NCBI GenBank assembly: GCA_018971775.1
Contig: JAGXAB010000046.1
Span: forward strand, 1 to 53,023
Length of the DNA stretch: 53,023 nt
Direction: 5' to 3'
Origin: Cyanobacteria bacterium REEB67
GTDB taxonomy: Bacteria; Cyanobacteriota; Vampirovibrionia; Obscuribacterales; Obscuribacteraceae
Numbering within the stretch: position 1 is the stretch's first letter; every line of letters starts with the position of its first letter. Of this stretch, positions 25,349-35,106 are shown one piece after another. The translations under genes were made by a program, and so were the position numbers. Under the pieces are notes generated by a model that saw only the letters and a program-made list of their open reading frames with translations, did not search any database and was not told the origin of the DNA.

Positions 25349-27076
25349 ATGCATTTCGGCCTTAGAAGTAGCTTTTCCTTCATGAGAACTCTCAGCAAGG
25401 TGCTGCCGATTATCTTACTGTTTGCAACTGGTACGGTTGTGGCGGCACGCGCCGAATCTTCCGCGCTCGGGGGTCTGGGAGAACCAGCCTCTCCAGACAG
25501 TTTGGCGCGGCCGGACAAGCTTTTTCCTGCTTCGCCCGGCGATGCCAGCTTGAGTGATCCGCCTGCCATCAAGACCGCACCCTTACCCGCCGCCAGAATT
25601 CCGAAGGTCGGCGGCAAGGGCGGTGGAAGAGTTGGTGCACGGGCCGGTGGCAAGGAAAATCCTGACGGCGATGGCGCCGTGAGCGTGGGCGGTCCCATTC
25701 GCTTACACCAGTCAATCGAGAAAGGTCCCCTTGACGGTCATGGACTGACCCTGCGTGAAGCAGTGGAATATTCCCAGCGCAACTATCCGACGATTTTGAA
25801 GGGCGAGGCTCAGGTCAACGCGTCCAAGGCGGCTGTGAAAGTTCAAAAATTGAACGAATATCTACCTGACACGCTTTTCCAGTTTCAGGAAATCATGGCC
25901 AGTCACAATAAGCTGAACGAAATCTTCTTCGGCAGCCCTGTCTTTCCTGGCATCACCGGACCTGCCATGAATAACGTAAACTTTGAACCGATGTTTTCAA
26001 GCGGTGCCGGTGTCAGTTTGGATTGGGCGCCTATTGACTTCGGGCTACACAAGGCTCGGATTAACATGAGCAAGAGTCTTTACAAGCAGTCTCAGCTTCA
26101 ATACAAGACTACTCACCTGGATGTCGGTCTGGCCACCGCCAGCGCCTTCCTGGACGCTGTTGTTGCCGTTGAGCAGATGAAGGCTGCCGAGCAAAACATG
26201 CGCTCCTTCAAAAGTTTCAGCGAAGTCGTTCATGCTCAAGTCGGCTCGCAGCTCAAACCCGGTGCCGATGCTTCCCTCGCTGATGCTCAATATGCCAATG
26301 CCGCCAACGATCTGATCCGAGCCAGGCTGGCCAGAGATATTGCCATGGCTAATCTTTCCGATGATCTCGGTTTGGGTGGCCAGACCGTGGCAATCAACCT
26401 GGCCGGCATCGTTGAGACTTCCGAGCCCGCCGACATTCAGCAGGCCCCGCCTCTGTACGAAGATGTGCCGATTTTGCAGACAGCCGCAGCTGCACTGGAT
26501 GTCCAGAAAGCGCAGAAAAAAATACTCGACAAGGAGTATTATCCGGTTTTCCATTTCCTCGGTGGCGTCAACACTAGAGGGGCCGGCCTGAGCAATCTCA
26601 ATGGTCGCCCTACCAGTGCCCAGGGCAGCGGCACTTTGCCGGTCGTGCCAAACTATCAGGCAGCGCTCATCGTCAACTGGAATTTTCTCGATATTTACCG
26701 GATTCGTGCTCAGAAAAAAGTTCAGATGCAGCGAATAAAAGAGCAGGAACAGGAATACAATCTGATTTTGCAAAGGCTGCGCACCCAGGACGTACAGTCC
26801 AGAAGCCGGGTCGCTGCGGCTCTGTCCCTGGCCCAAAATATGCCCATTCAGACCGAATCGGCGCGAGTCGCCGTTCGTCAATCGGAGGCGCGATATAAAA
26901 CTGGTTTGGGTTCAGTGGCGCAGGTCGCGGAAGCCAATCAGACTCTGGCAAATTCGCGGGTGCAAGAGGCTATTGCCCGTGTAGGAGTCTGGCGTGCACT
27001 TCTGGCTGTGGCTTCCGTTCATGGCGACCTGAAGCCATTTTTGCTTGAAATTGACCGGGTTCAAAAAGGATTGTAA
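25349..27076 (+). CDS. TolC-family outer-membrane protein of the RND operon
   Basis: A 575-residue outer-membrane channel for the RND pump encoded next. AAGGA lies before ATG 25349. The signal peptide is unusually long (hydrophobic core VLPIILLFATGTVVAA near residues 17-32, cleavage near ARA-E). A ~90-residue low-complexity region rich in Pro, Gly and Ala follows before the TolC fold, which begins at LTLREAVEYSQRNYPTILKG. The two hairpin repeats have LKPGADASLADAQYANAAND and RQSEARYKTGLGSVAQVAEA. The pump start follows after three bases. The other TolC (15124) has a comparable low-complexity N-terminal segment. Confidence 0.9.
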   Translation: MHFGLRSSFSFMRTLSKVLPIILLFATGTVVAARAESSALGGLGEPASPDSLARPDKLFPASPGDASLSDPPAIKTAPLPAARIPKVGGKGGGRVGARAGGKENPDGDGAVSVGGPIRLHQSIEKGPLDGHGLTLREAVEYSQRNYPTILKGEAQVNASKAAVKVQKLNEYLPDTLFQFQEIMASHNKLNEIFFGSPVFPGITGPAMNNVNFEPMFSSGAGVSLDWAPIDFGLHKARINMSKSLYKQSQLQYKTTHLDVGLATASAFLDAVVAVEQMKAAEQNMRSFKSFSEVVHAQVGSQLKPGADASLADAQYANAANDLIRARLARDIAMANLSDDLGLGGQTVAINLAGIVETSEPADIQQAPPLYEDVPILQTAAAALDVQKAQKKILDKEYYPVFHFLGGVNTRGAGLSNLNGRPTSAQGSGTLPVVPNYQAALIVNWNFLDIYRIRAQKKVQMQRIKEQEQEYNLILQRLRTQDVQSRSRVAAALSLAQNMPIQTESARVAVRQSEARYKTGLGSVAQVAEANQTLANSRVQEAIARVGVWRALLAVASVHGDLKPFLLEIDRVQKGL

Positions 27077-27079
27077 GTA

Positions 27080-30000
27080 ATGGGTCTGATTCGATTAGCT
27101 ATGGGCAGACCCGTGACAATCATCGTCATTGTCGCGTCCTTCGTACTTTTTTCAATGGTCGCTATGACCAGGATGAAAATCGACATTTTTCCCCAGATCA
27201 ATTTGCCAAGAGTAACTGTCATTCAGCCTTATGGTGGGATGGACCCGGCTCAGATGGAAGGCTATATGGTCACCTTCTACGAGCAGCATTTTTTCTACAT
27301 CAGCGGTGTTGACCACGTTTCTTCGAAGACAATTCAGGGCGCATCAGTCATGGACGTCTATTTCCGACCGGAAGCAGATATGTCTGACGCCATGGCGCAG
27401 GTCGTTGCTCAGGTAGAGCGCTCACGTGCTTACATGCCTCCAGGCACAGTGACGCCGTTTATCCTTCGCTACGACGTCGGAAACGTTCCGGTTGGTTATT
27501 TGGTTTTCTCCAGCCCGACTCGTAATCTTGGCGAGATTCAGGACCTTGTTTATTCTCGTATTCGGCCAATTGTTTCGACCACTCCTGGCGTATCTACACC
27601 ACCGCCATTTGGCGGAAACCAGCGCTCTATTGTTATAACCGTAGATGCAACGAGACTGAGCCAGTATCACCTCTCTATCGACGATATCGTCAAGTCCATT
27701 AACGACGGCAACACGATTATGCCTTCTGGTGTAGTTCGCACCGGTGATTTGCAGCGAATGTCGAAGGTTAACTCGGTCGTCACCGATATCCAGGAGCTCG
27801 GTCAAATACCGATCAAGGGTACTGTGGGCGCTGCTGTCTATCTACGCGATATTGCCAAGGTCGAAGATACAACCGATATCCTCACTGGCTATGCGCTCGT
27901 TAATGGTCGTCGCACCATCTATATGGCCATTTCTAAACAGTCGAGTGCGTCGACCTTGAGCGTCGTCGATGGTGTCAAGAAAAATATCCCTTACATGCAA
28001 TCGCTCCTGCCCGAGGATATCAAAGTCAGTTTCGACTTTGACCAGTCGGTCTATGTCACTGAGGCTCTTTCCGGATTGTTGATGGAAGGTGGTATCGGAG
28101 CGATTTTGACCGGTGCGGTCGTATTGATCTTTTTGCAGGATTTTAAGAGCTCGATCATTGTAATCATGAATATTCCTTTTGCTTTGCTCATAGCCTTAGT
28201 CGGGCTGTGGCTATCCGGGCAATCGATAAATATCATGACTCTGAGCGGCCTGTCGCTGGCGGTCGGCATTCTGGTCGACGAAGCGACTGTGACAATCGAA
28301 AATATTCACAGCCACCTGGCCAATGGTACGGAACTCAAGCGGGCCATTTATGACGCCTCTGTCGAAGTTGTTGTACCGAGACTACTGGCCATGCTTTCCG
28401 TTGTTTCTGTTTTTACGCCATCCTTCTTCATGGTGGGCGCCACGCAATCGCTGTTTGTGCCCCTTTCGCTCGCTGTTGGACTGGCGATGTTTGCCTCCTA
28501 TCTTCTCTCCGGTACTTTTGTACCGGTCATGAGTGCCTGGATGCTCAAGTCACATCCACCGGCCGAAGGCGGTCATGGCGGTGAGCACAATACAGCTGGC
28601 GGCAACAACGGAAATAACGGCTCGGCGCACAAGCCTTCGCACAATGAAGAAAAAGGTTTGATGGGCAGAGTGCGCACTGGCTATCAGAGATTGCTCATCC
28701 GTCTGATGCCGTTTCGCGTCATCTCGATCATTATTTTTGCCCTCGCCGGCCTGACCACCTTTGCCATCTATCCGATGCTCGGCAGTGAAATTTTCCCTGC
28801 CGGCAACCCCAAAGGTTTCCAACTTCGTCTTAAGGCGCCGACTGGTACACGTTTTGAAATAACTGAAGTGCTGGCGAAAAAGGCCCTTAAAATTATCGCC
28901 GATGACGTCGGTCCAGATAATGTCGAAGTGTCAGTCGGTTATGTCGGTGTGCAACCGCCAAGTTATGCCGTCAGTTGCGCTTATATGTGGACCAGTGGTC
29001 CCCAGGAAGCGATTCTTATGGTCTCTTTTAAGGACGAGGCCAAGGTGCAAATCAAGGCCCTGGAAGAGAAATTGCGCAAGCAATTTAAAGAGCAACTGGA
29101 TAACGTCGATGTCACTTTCGAAGCCGGCGACATCGTCAATAAAGTCATGAACTTCGGTTCTCCGACCCCTCTACAAGTCGATGTGGATGGTCCTAACTTC
29201 GAAAAGGATGAGGAATATGCGGCGCGATTGACCGATGCAATGTCGAAGATCAGTTATTTGCGCGACGTCACCGTCATTCAGCCCCTCGACTATCCGACTT
29301 TGAATGTGAAAGTTGACCGGGTGCGAGCCGGTCAGTTGGATGTCACCATGCGAGATGTGGGTAAGGCTCTGATTGCTGCCACTTATTCGAGCCGATTCGT
29401 GACGCCGATTTATTGGGCTGATCCGAAGAGCGGACTTTCCTATCAGGTGCAGGTCGAAGTGCCTCAGGGCGATATAAACTCCCTGCGCACGGTTGGAAGT
29501 ATTCCGATTAAGACCGGCAGCTTCTCCGGGCCTTTTGTGAGGGATGTGGCAAATATCAACTATGGCTCCATGCCCGGTGAGTACGACCACTACAACATGC
29601 GACGCATGATCAGTATTTCAGCCAATCTTTCGGGCGATGACCTCGGTCAGGCCTCAAGACTGGTGGAAAAGGCGATCAAAGATCTGGGCAGTCCACCGCG
29701 TGGGGTCAAGGTCACTGTTCGTGGACAGGTGCCGACGATGAAGGAAACCTTCAACTCCCTGATTATGGGTGTAGGCTTTGCGATCATTGCCATATTCTTG
29801 CTTCTGGTCGGATTTTTCCAATCGGTGCAACTCTCATTGATCATTATTTCTGTCATCCCAGCGATCATGTTTGGAGCAATTACCGCTCTTGCTCTGACTA
29901 ATACTACGGTCAACGTGCAGTCATTTATGGGTGCAATCATGGCCATCGGTGTTGGTGTCGCCAACTCTATCCTGGTCGTTGTTTTTGCCGAAGAAAGGCG

Positions 30001-30319
30001 CATGTTGGGCATTTCGGCTAAGTCCGCCGCAATCACGGGTGCGGCTGCTAGATTGAGACCAGTGCTGATGACCAGTATCGCCATGATTGCTGGCATGGTA
30101 CCGATGGCCCTCGGGATGAGTGAAGGGGGCGACCGCACCGCTCCCTTGGGGCGAGCCGTCATTGGTGGATTGCTGGTTTCGACGACCGCCGTGCTTTTGA
30201 TTTTGCCGCAGATTTACGCCCTGGTGCAGCGTAAAGCATCGCGACGCGGTGCCTCTGTCTTACCCGATGAGCCTTCGGTCCACTACGAATCTCCAGTTGT
30301 TATGGGAGTTGATAAATGA
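27080..30319 (+). CDS. RND-family efflux permease
   Basis: A 1079-residue inner-membrane proton-driven pump with the expected two-fold layout: helix 1 at the N-terminus, a large periplasmic loop, helices 2-6 (about 330-490), then the same again. The conserved helix-4 motif LSLAVGILVDEATVTIENIH carries Asp400 and Glu401 where AcrB has two Asp, so proton coupling is likely. The cytoplasmic linker between the halves (~491-525) is rich in Gly, Asn and His (five His, including GGHGGEHN), which is unusual. The absence of the HME metal-binding pattern I can recall makes an organic-substrate (HAE-like) pump more likely, but the substrate is open. The stop overlaps the adaptor start (ATGA). Confidence 0.93.
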   Translation: MGLIRLAMGRPVTIIVIVASFVLFSMVAMTRMKIDIFPQINLPRVTVIQPYGGMDPAQMEGYMVTFYEQHFFYISGVDHVSSKTIQGASVMDVYFRPEADMSDAMAQVVAQVERSRAYMPPGTVTPFILRYDVGNVPVGYLVFSSPTRNLGEIQDLVYSRIRPIVSTTPGVSTPPPFGGNQRSIVITVDATRLSQYHLSIDDIVKSINDGNTIMPSGVVRTGDLQRMSKVNSVVTDIQELGQIPIKGTVGAAVYLRDIAKVEDTTDILTGYALVNGRRTIYMAISKQSSASTLSVVDGVKKNIPYMQSLLPEDIKVSFDFDQSVYVTEALSGLLMEGGIGAILTGAVVLIFLQDFKSSIIVIMNIPFALLIALVGLWLSGQSINIMTLSGLSLAVGILVDEATVTIENIHSHLANGTELKRAIYDASVEVVVPRLLAMLSVVSVFTPSFFMVGATQSLFVPLSLAVGLAMFASYLLSGTFVPVMSAWMLKSHPPAEGGHGGEHNTAGGNNGNNGSAHKPSHNEEKGLMGRVRTGYQRLLIRLMPFRVISIIIFALAGLTTFAIYPMLGSEIFPAGNPKGFQLRLKAPTGTRFEITEVLAKKALKIIADDVGPDNVEVSVGYVGVQPPSYAVSCAYMWTSGPQEAILMVSFKDEAKVQIKALEEKLRKQFKEQLDNVDVTFEAGDIVNKVMNFGSPTPLQVDVDGPNFEKDEEYAARLTDAMSKISYLRDVTVIQPLDYPTLNVKVDRVRAGQLDVTMRDVGKALIAATYSSRFVTPIYWADPKSGLSYQVQVEVPQGDINSLRTVGSIPIKTGSFSGPFVRDVANINYGSMPGEYDHYNMRRMISISANLSGDDLGQASRLVEKAIKDLGSPPRGVKVTVRGQVPTMKETFNSLIMGVGFAIIAIFLLLVGFFQSVQLSLIIISVIPAIMFGAITALALTNTTVNVQSFMGAIMAIGVGVANSILVVVFAEERRMLGISAKSAAITGAAARLRPVLMTSIAMIAGMVPMALGMSEGGDRTAPLGRAVIGGLLVSTTAVLLILPQIYALVQRKASRRGASVLPDEPSVHYESPVVMGVDK

Positions 30320-31665
30320 TGCGCTCGGGTCCAAGGATGAATATTTCTACAATCAGTCGCCAGGGTTTACTTGTGTTTCTAACGGCCGCCTTGCTCACAG
30401 GCTGTGGTCAAAATGCAGGCGACAAAAAAGCAACTTCGACAAAGGACGCTGACTCCTCTGATAAACCGAAAGAATCGGAGCATACCAGCGTGGCCGTCTT
30501 GCCTGTCGTGCCTGTCAAAGAGATGCGATTGGACCGGGTCTTCCAGCTGCCGGGCGAACTTCTCGCTTATCAAAATGTGCCAATCCACGCAAAGGTTGAA
30601 GGATTTATTTCCTATATTGGTGTCGACCGTGGCTCGGTGCTGAAAAAAGGCGACCGGATGATTGTCATTTCCTGTCCCGAACTCGATCAAAAAGTAAAAG
30701 AAGCTGAGGCCAAAGTCAGTGCCGCCCAGGCATCCTATGAGCAGACTGTCAGCAACGAGGCCAGCGAAGAATCTAAAAAAGTGGAAGTCAATGCCAAGCT
30801 CGAATCTGATCAGCTGACGCTTTCCCGCCTGATCGAAGCCGCTAAAACGCCCGGTGCCATTGCCGAAAATGAAGTGGACATCGAGAAAAAGACCGTCGAA
30901 GCTGACCTGGCCAAACTCCAATCGATTGCTTCCGAAGTGAAAGCGGCCAAAGCTCTTGTTTTATCGGAGGCGAATAATGTTCGGGCTGCGAAGAATGTCG
31001 TGAAATCGCTTCAGTCGATGACAGCTTATCTCGACATCCGCGCTCCCTTCGATGGTGTGATCACCGAGCGTAATGTACACCTGGGAAGCATTGTCGCTGT
31101 TGACGCCCAGAGGCGAGACGAGCCCCTGGTGAGAATTCAACAAAAGGATATTTTGCGCCTTGTCGTGGCCGTGCCGGAAGATTGTGTAGCGGGCCTCAAA
31201 GACGGGCAGGTATTACCATTTTCGGTGCCTGCCTTTCTGGGCAAAGTTTTTCACGGTACTGTCGCCAGGTTGGGTTACGCACTCGATGTCAAAACCAGAA
31301 CTATGCCAGTCGAGCTTAGCGTCATCAACAAAGATGGTGCCCTCGAACCTGGCATGTTTGCCACGGTTGACTGGACTGTCAGTCGCCCCTATAAAACGTT
31401 GTTTGTACCGTCCCCGGCGGTGACAAGCGATCTCAAGGGAACTTTTGTAATTGCTGTAGCCGATGGAGTTTGTCGTCGCGTGGACGTCACCAGGGGTCAG
31501 AGCATGGGAGATCAAGTCGAGATCGTTGGTAATATTAAAAGTGGAGATCTCGTTGCCCTCAAGGCTACTGACGAGTTGAAGACAGGTAATAAGGTCGAGA
31601 CGAGAATGGCTACTGATAAAGACATGCAAAAGGCCATGAAGAAGAGTTCCGCCGGAGGAGAGTAA
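30316..31665 (+). CDS. RND periplasmic adaptor (membrane fusion) lipoprotein
   Basis: A 449-residue adaptor. The N-terminus has a lipoprotein signal with lipobox LLTGC, so it is probably anchored by lipid. The lipoyl half motifs are PGELLAYQNVPIHAKVEGFI and GVDRGSVLKKGDRM. A long Ala/Glu/Lys coiled-coil hairpin runs about 115-235, then YLDIRAPFDGVITERNVHLG and a beta-barrel plus membrane-proximal domain ending in GDLVALKATDELKTGNKVET. It links the pump (27080) to the TolC channel (25349). Start at 30316 overlaps the pump stop by four bases; the order channel-pump-adaptor is unusual, since the adaptor more often comes first. Confidence 0.92.
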   Translation: MMRSGPRMNISTISRQGLLVFLTAALLTGCGQNAGDKKATSTKDADSSDKPKESEHTSVAVLPVVPVKEMRLDRVFQLPGELLAYQNVPIHAKVEGFISYIGVDRGSVLKKGDRMIVISCPELDQKVKEAEAKVSAAQASYEQTVSNEASEESKKVEVNAKLESDQLTLSRLIEAAKTPGAIAENEVDIEKKTVEADLAKLQSIASEVKAAKALVLSEANNVRAAKNVVKSLQSMTAYLDIRAPFDGVITERNVHLGSIVAVDAQRRDEPLVRIQQKDILRLVVAVPEDCVAGLKDGQVLPFSVPAFLGKVFHGTVARLGYALDVKTRTMPVELSVINKDGALEPGMFATVDWTVSRPYKTLFVPSPAVTSDLKGTFVIAVADGVCRRVDVTRGQSMGDQVEIVGNIKSGDLVALKATDELKTGNKVETRMATDKDMQKAMKKSSAGGE

Positions 31666-31666
31666 A

Positions 31667-32239
31667 ATGGCAAAACTAAAGCACTATGGCTTCTGTCTCG
31701 TTTTTGCAACTTTGACTCTACTGGGCCAGGCTCGTATAGTTTCGGCGCAAAATATCGCCGGTGTTACTTCTGGTCGGGTCGGCAATGCCACTGCTTTTCC
31801 CAATTCTAATTACAATAGCAATCCGCTCACGATCGATCCTGCCGGTGGTAATGGTAACTTTTCGAGCCGTCACAATCGTCGAAATGGCGCGACCGGTATC
31901 GGTGGCAGTTTTTCCGGCACTGAAAGTGTAACCTCAGAAAGCGCGCCTTCCATTCAGCCACTTTATGCTCCGGCCGTCACTTCACCGGCTACGCAGAACT
32001 CGGTTGGAAGCTATTCTTTCTACAGTCGAGCTCAGCCATCACCAGCTCTCAGTGGTGGCTTTGGCGGTGATGTTCCGGAGACAGGTACTGGTCTTGGTAA
32101 TCCCGTTTCTACTTTTAATCCGCGTTCATCCAGCACCGATTATTCGGGATTGGATGCCATTCCTTCCTTTAACAGCAGCTCCGTCATTCATGGCTATTCT
32201 CACAGTGTGCGTAGCGTTGTAAAAACAGGCCTTGAATGA
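31667..32239 (+). CDS. Exported protein of unknown function in the RND operon
   Basis: A 190-residue protein I do not recognise. It has a clear signal peptide (residues 1-27, YGFCLVFATLTLLGQARIVSA-Q type) and a mature chain dominated by Ser, Asn, Gly, Thr and Pro, with a small Arg/Asn/His patch (SSRHNRRNGATGIGG). No cysteine follows the signal, no membrane helix is visible and no known motif is seen; it looks largely disordered. A strong ribosome site (GGAGGAG) overlaps the end of the adaptor gene and the ATG is one base after its stop, so it is surely part of the efflux operon and is probably periplasmic or surface-exposed. Confidence 0.75.
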   Translation: MAKLKHYGFCLVFATLTLLGQARIVSAQNIAGVTSGRVGNATAFPNSNYNSNPLTIDPAGGNGNFSSRHNRRNGATGIGGSFSGTESVTSESAPSIQPLYAPAVTSPATQNSVGSYSFYSRAQPSPALSGGFGGDVPETGTGLGNPVSTFNPRSSSTDYSGLDAIPSFNSSSVIHGYSHSVRSVVKTGLE

Positions 32240-32487
32240 TGTGAATGATGGGCTGTTTGGCAAAGGCCTGATCCCATCAAATGATCAAATGTTCGCATAT
32301 GTTTAAGGACCTGGCGCCTGCACACAAGATCATCACAATTGTTCTTTAGTATAAACAGCAGAAATAAATGCGCGTAAGCATTCAATAGTTGCTCTTAGAC
32401 GGGTGTTTTGCCTTTCTTTGCGGCTTTTTTTTTGCGCCCATTTTTGGGGAGAACATTACGATTATCTTTGATAGCAACGGTTGTCGA
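32240..32487. other. Intergenic region before the 547-residue exported protein
   Basis: About 250 bases without a supported gene. A loose stem GATGGG/CCCATC near 32244-32275 has no T run. TATAAA (32350-32355) could be a -10 box but lacks a good -35. A run of nine T (32425-32433) follows no stable stem. The downstream gene may therefore have its own promoter here. Confidence 0.35.
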
Positions 32488-34131
32488 ATGGTCCGAAATT
32501 CAATACTTGCTTGCACTCTAGCTCTCTATGCCCTTATGCCAACCGCCGTCTTTGCGGCTTCAGATAGTGCTGGCGGCGATGGGGCTGGGCCAGTCAGTTC
32601 TGCTGCCGGATCTTCTTCTTCTTCTTCTTCTGGTTCTTCTGGCCAATCAAATCTCTTTAGCCCCAGTTTGGAACCGTCTGCATCGTCTCTTACGGGTTCT
32701 GTTTCGCTATCGACTAAGTTTCGAGATATCGATAAATTGACCGATGACATCATCCTCAAAGAAATTGAGCTGTATCGAATCAACACTAATTTTCGTCTGG
32801 AAAATAATAAGAGCGCTCCCGGCCGACGGGTCCGTATGTTGGTTTATCAAAATATCAACTACGGTTGTACCTTTGCTGGATTGATGATAAATGTCATATA
32901 CAACTTTCAGTGGTATCGACGCTTACCATTTCATACGTCTGCCAAATTTGTGCCAAAGAATGTTCTTGCTGCCGTGGAGCACATACCTTCGCAGCAAATT
33001 CCTGTAGGTACGCAATTTTTGGCCACCATGCCGCGGCTGGTCGGCAAGTTTATTTTGATCAACGGCGTTCTGGTCGAGACCGCAATTGCTATGAAGCAAA
33101 AGCATAAGGAGAAAAAGGAAGGCTTCGACGTAAAAGCAACTGATGCGCGGGTGCTTGCTTTGAGTCGCGAGATTGAGGCCATGCTGGCTCATCGCGGCGA
33201 GTTAATCATGATCAGCCCACTTACCGGCAATGAGCGGAAGGTGGCGCTGGCGGATTCGGCCGCTCTCAGTCAGGCCAGAAATTTGTCCCTGCAAGAATAC
33301 GCAAAACTGCACGCCAATTCAATCGGAGCTTCTACCTATAATCGCGTCGATACCCCTCTCACGCTATTGAAAAAATCAGACGGTGATTTTGGTGCAGACG
33401 TCGTGAGACTGATCAGTGCTGGTAATCATGACGGTGCGTTGAGTCCGATTGCCAGTATTTCAACCACCATCTCCGGTGCCATGTCTGCCTGGGACCCTGT
33501 TGTCGAGTTAGCTGCCAGAGGCGCGGCTCGGGCCATCAGTAACAGAAGAGAGCGCCGGCGCCTGGGGATTAGCGAAAAGGATGCCATGCCCGCTTTTCAG
33601 GAAAGCCTGAAAAATTATGTTAGCCTCGAAAACCTTGTCGATAATGCCAATGAACCTGTGCTGGCCTCGATCGTACAACGGCGTTCAGAACTCTTTCAGA
33701 GCTTCGGCACGGCCTACAACTCGATGGACTTCGTAAATAATCGTGCCACAGAGGAGCAGCGTAAGCATGATAAGCATAGCTTGATTATCCACCAGATTTA
33801 TGGCACGTCAAAATATGCCCGTGGTGCCTGGCTTATCTATGTAGGTAATCGCTACGCCTACTATCCTAGGCACAATACTTTTTTGACAGGCTGCGCCGGT
33901 ATCAGCAATTTCACCGGGTCGGCCATTCGTATGGCCGATACACTGCATACCGATGTGATTGAGATTTTTCGTCAACATCAATTGCAATCGCGAAGGAGTG
34001 TTTCGGCCGTCATTCTCAATGGTCGGTTAAATACGCTCAACGAAATGCAGGAGACGCTTGGTGTTCAAGCCAGCGCTCCTCCAAGATCGCCTGTAAAACA
34101 GCCGGTCGTACAACATGGAATTACTGATTAG
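32488..34131 (+). CDS. Exported or membrane-associated protein of unknown function
   Basis: 547 residues from ATG 32488, chosen because it gives a proper signal peptide (RNSILACTLALYALMPTAVFA-A); the frame continues upstream to 32389 but with an unlikely N-terminus. A poly-serine stretch encoded by seven TCT codons (32611-32631) follows the signal. The core has two moderately hydrophobic segments (YGCTFAGLMINVIYN; RLVGKFILINGVLVETAIAM), a basic KQKHKEKKEG loop, and a conserved-looking central and C-terminal part with WDPVVELAARGAARAISNRRERRR and FVNNRATEEQRKHDKHSLII. I recognise no family. It shares orientation and neighbourhood with the RND operon and the Sel1 genes, separated from the next gene by 16 bases. 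Confidence 0.7.
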   Translation: MVRNSILACTLALYALMPTAVFAASDSAGGDGAGPVSSAAGSSSSSSSGSSGQSNLFSPSLEPSASSLTGSVSLSTKFRDIDKLTDDIILKEIELYRINTNFRLENNKSAPGRRVRMLVYQNINYGCTFAGLMINVIYNFQWYRRLPFHTSAKFVPKNVLAAVEHIPSQQIPVGTQFLATMPRLVGKFILINGVLVETAIAMKQKHKEKKEGFDVKATDARVLALSREIEAMLAHRGELIMISPLTGNERKVALADSAALSQARNLSLQEYAKLHANSIGASTYNRVDTPLTLLKKSDGDFGADVVRLISAGNHDGALSPIASISTTISGAMSAWDPVVELAARGAARAISNRRERRRLGISEKDAMPAFQESLKNYVSLENLVDNANEPVLASIVQRRSELFQSFGTAYNSMDFVNNRATEEQRKHDKHSLIIHQIYGTSKYARGAWLIYVGNRYAYYPRHNTFLTGCAGISNFTGSAIRMADTLHTDVIEIFRQHQLQSRRSVSAVILNGRLNTLNEMQETLGVQASAPPRSPVKQPVVQHGITD

Positions 34132-34147
34132 ATTCTGGAGACCTCTC

Positions 34148-35086
34148 ATGGCAATGTTAAAGTCCGTGCTCGTTCCTCTCGCTGTACTAAGCTTCGTCGG
34201 TCTTTCGACCTTTACAGGTGCTGCTTCTGCTTCTTCTCACAACTCCGCTGCCGATATCGCTCGCGCCAATGCTCTCATTCAAAATCAGGACTATAGCGGG
34301 GCGGCCGGTGTGCTTGAGCCCCTTGCCAGCGCTGGAGATTCACGTGCCCAGTGTCTACTGGGAGACCTTTATGCGCTGGAAAAAGGGGGGGCGGTCAGTG
34401 GCGAGGCTGCGGCCAAGCTCTATAACGCCGCTATTTTTGCCAAAGGCGCCGATCGCGCCGACCTTACCGTACCACCCTGGCCTCATCATCCCAAGGATCT
34501 GCAAAACCTTATAGAAAGAGCCTCTGGCGGCGATCTGGTGGCGAAGAATGAGCTGGCTTTCCTCTATCAAAACGGTCTGGGGGTGGCAAAAGATTCAGCT
34601 GCTGCCGAAAAGCTCTACAAAGAAGCTGCCGACTGTGACGACCCCGAAGCCCTTAACAATCTGGCCGTCATTTATTTTTCAAAATCCCGCGATGACCATC
34701 CTTTGACTGAAATAGTCGAGATGTTGAAGAAATCTGAGGCCCAGGGTAACCTTGATGCCATGGCCAATCTTGGATGGCTATATGAGAAGGGTCTGGGATT
34801 GCCAAAAGACCCAGCCCTTTCCCTGGCTCTTACCACTAAGGCTGCTGCTCACGGCATCGCCGCCGCCGAATACAATCTCGGCTATTTCTACCAACGAGGT
34901 ATCGGCGTCGAGCGCGATCTGGAAAAATCCGAATTTTTATATCTCAAGGCCAAACTCAACAATAATATTCGTCCCGCTCTTTATTTCGGTTTTATGCATG
35001 AAAAGCTGCCGCGTCCTAAGATTTCTTCTATGCATGTCAAACAAAGGCCAGCCGCGAAACTATCTTCGATTTTGCACAGTCTCTAA
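34148..35086 (+). CDS. Exported Sel1-repeat (TPR-like) protein 1
   Basis: 312 residues from ATG 34148 (GGAG seven bases upstream); the earlier ATG at 34115 overlaps the previous gene. The signal peptide ends near ASA-S. The mature chain has about six Sel1-like alpha-helical repeats, with consensus blocks such as LAFLYQNGLGVAKDSAAAEK, LNNLAVIYFSKS, MANLGWLYEKGLGLPKDPAL and YNLGYFYQRGIGVERDLEK. Sel1 solenoids in periplasmic proteins bind other proteins, often during envelope assembly or signalling. It is the first of a tandem pair; the second starts 20 bases later and shares the repeats. Confidence 0.88.
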   Translation: MAMLKSVLVPLAVLSFVGLSTFTGAASASSHNSAADIARANALIQNQDYSGAAGVLEPLASAGDSRAQCLLGDLYALEKGGAVSGEAAAKLYNAAIFAKGADRADLTVPPWPHHPKDLQNLIERASGGDLVAKNELAFLYQNGLGVAKDSAAAEKLYKEAADCDDPEALNNLAVIYFSKSRDDHPLTEIVEMLKKSEAQGNLDAMANLGWLYEKGLGLPKDPALSLALTTKAAAHGIAAAEYNLGYFYQRGIGVERDLEKSEFLYLKAKLNNNIRPALYFGFMHEKLPRPKISSMHVKQRPAAKLSSILHSL

Positions 35087-35106
35087 ATTTAGCCAAGGAG
35101 TTTGAA

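Noticed and set aside
32425..32433. Run of nine T as an intrinsic terminator
   Set aside because: No stable stem directly upstream.
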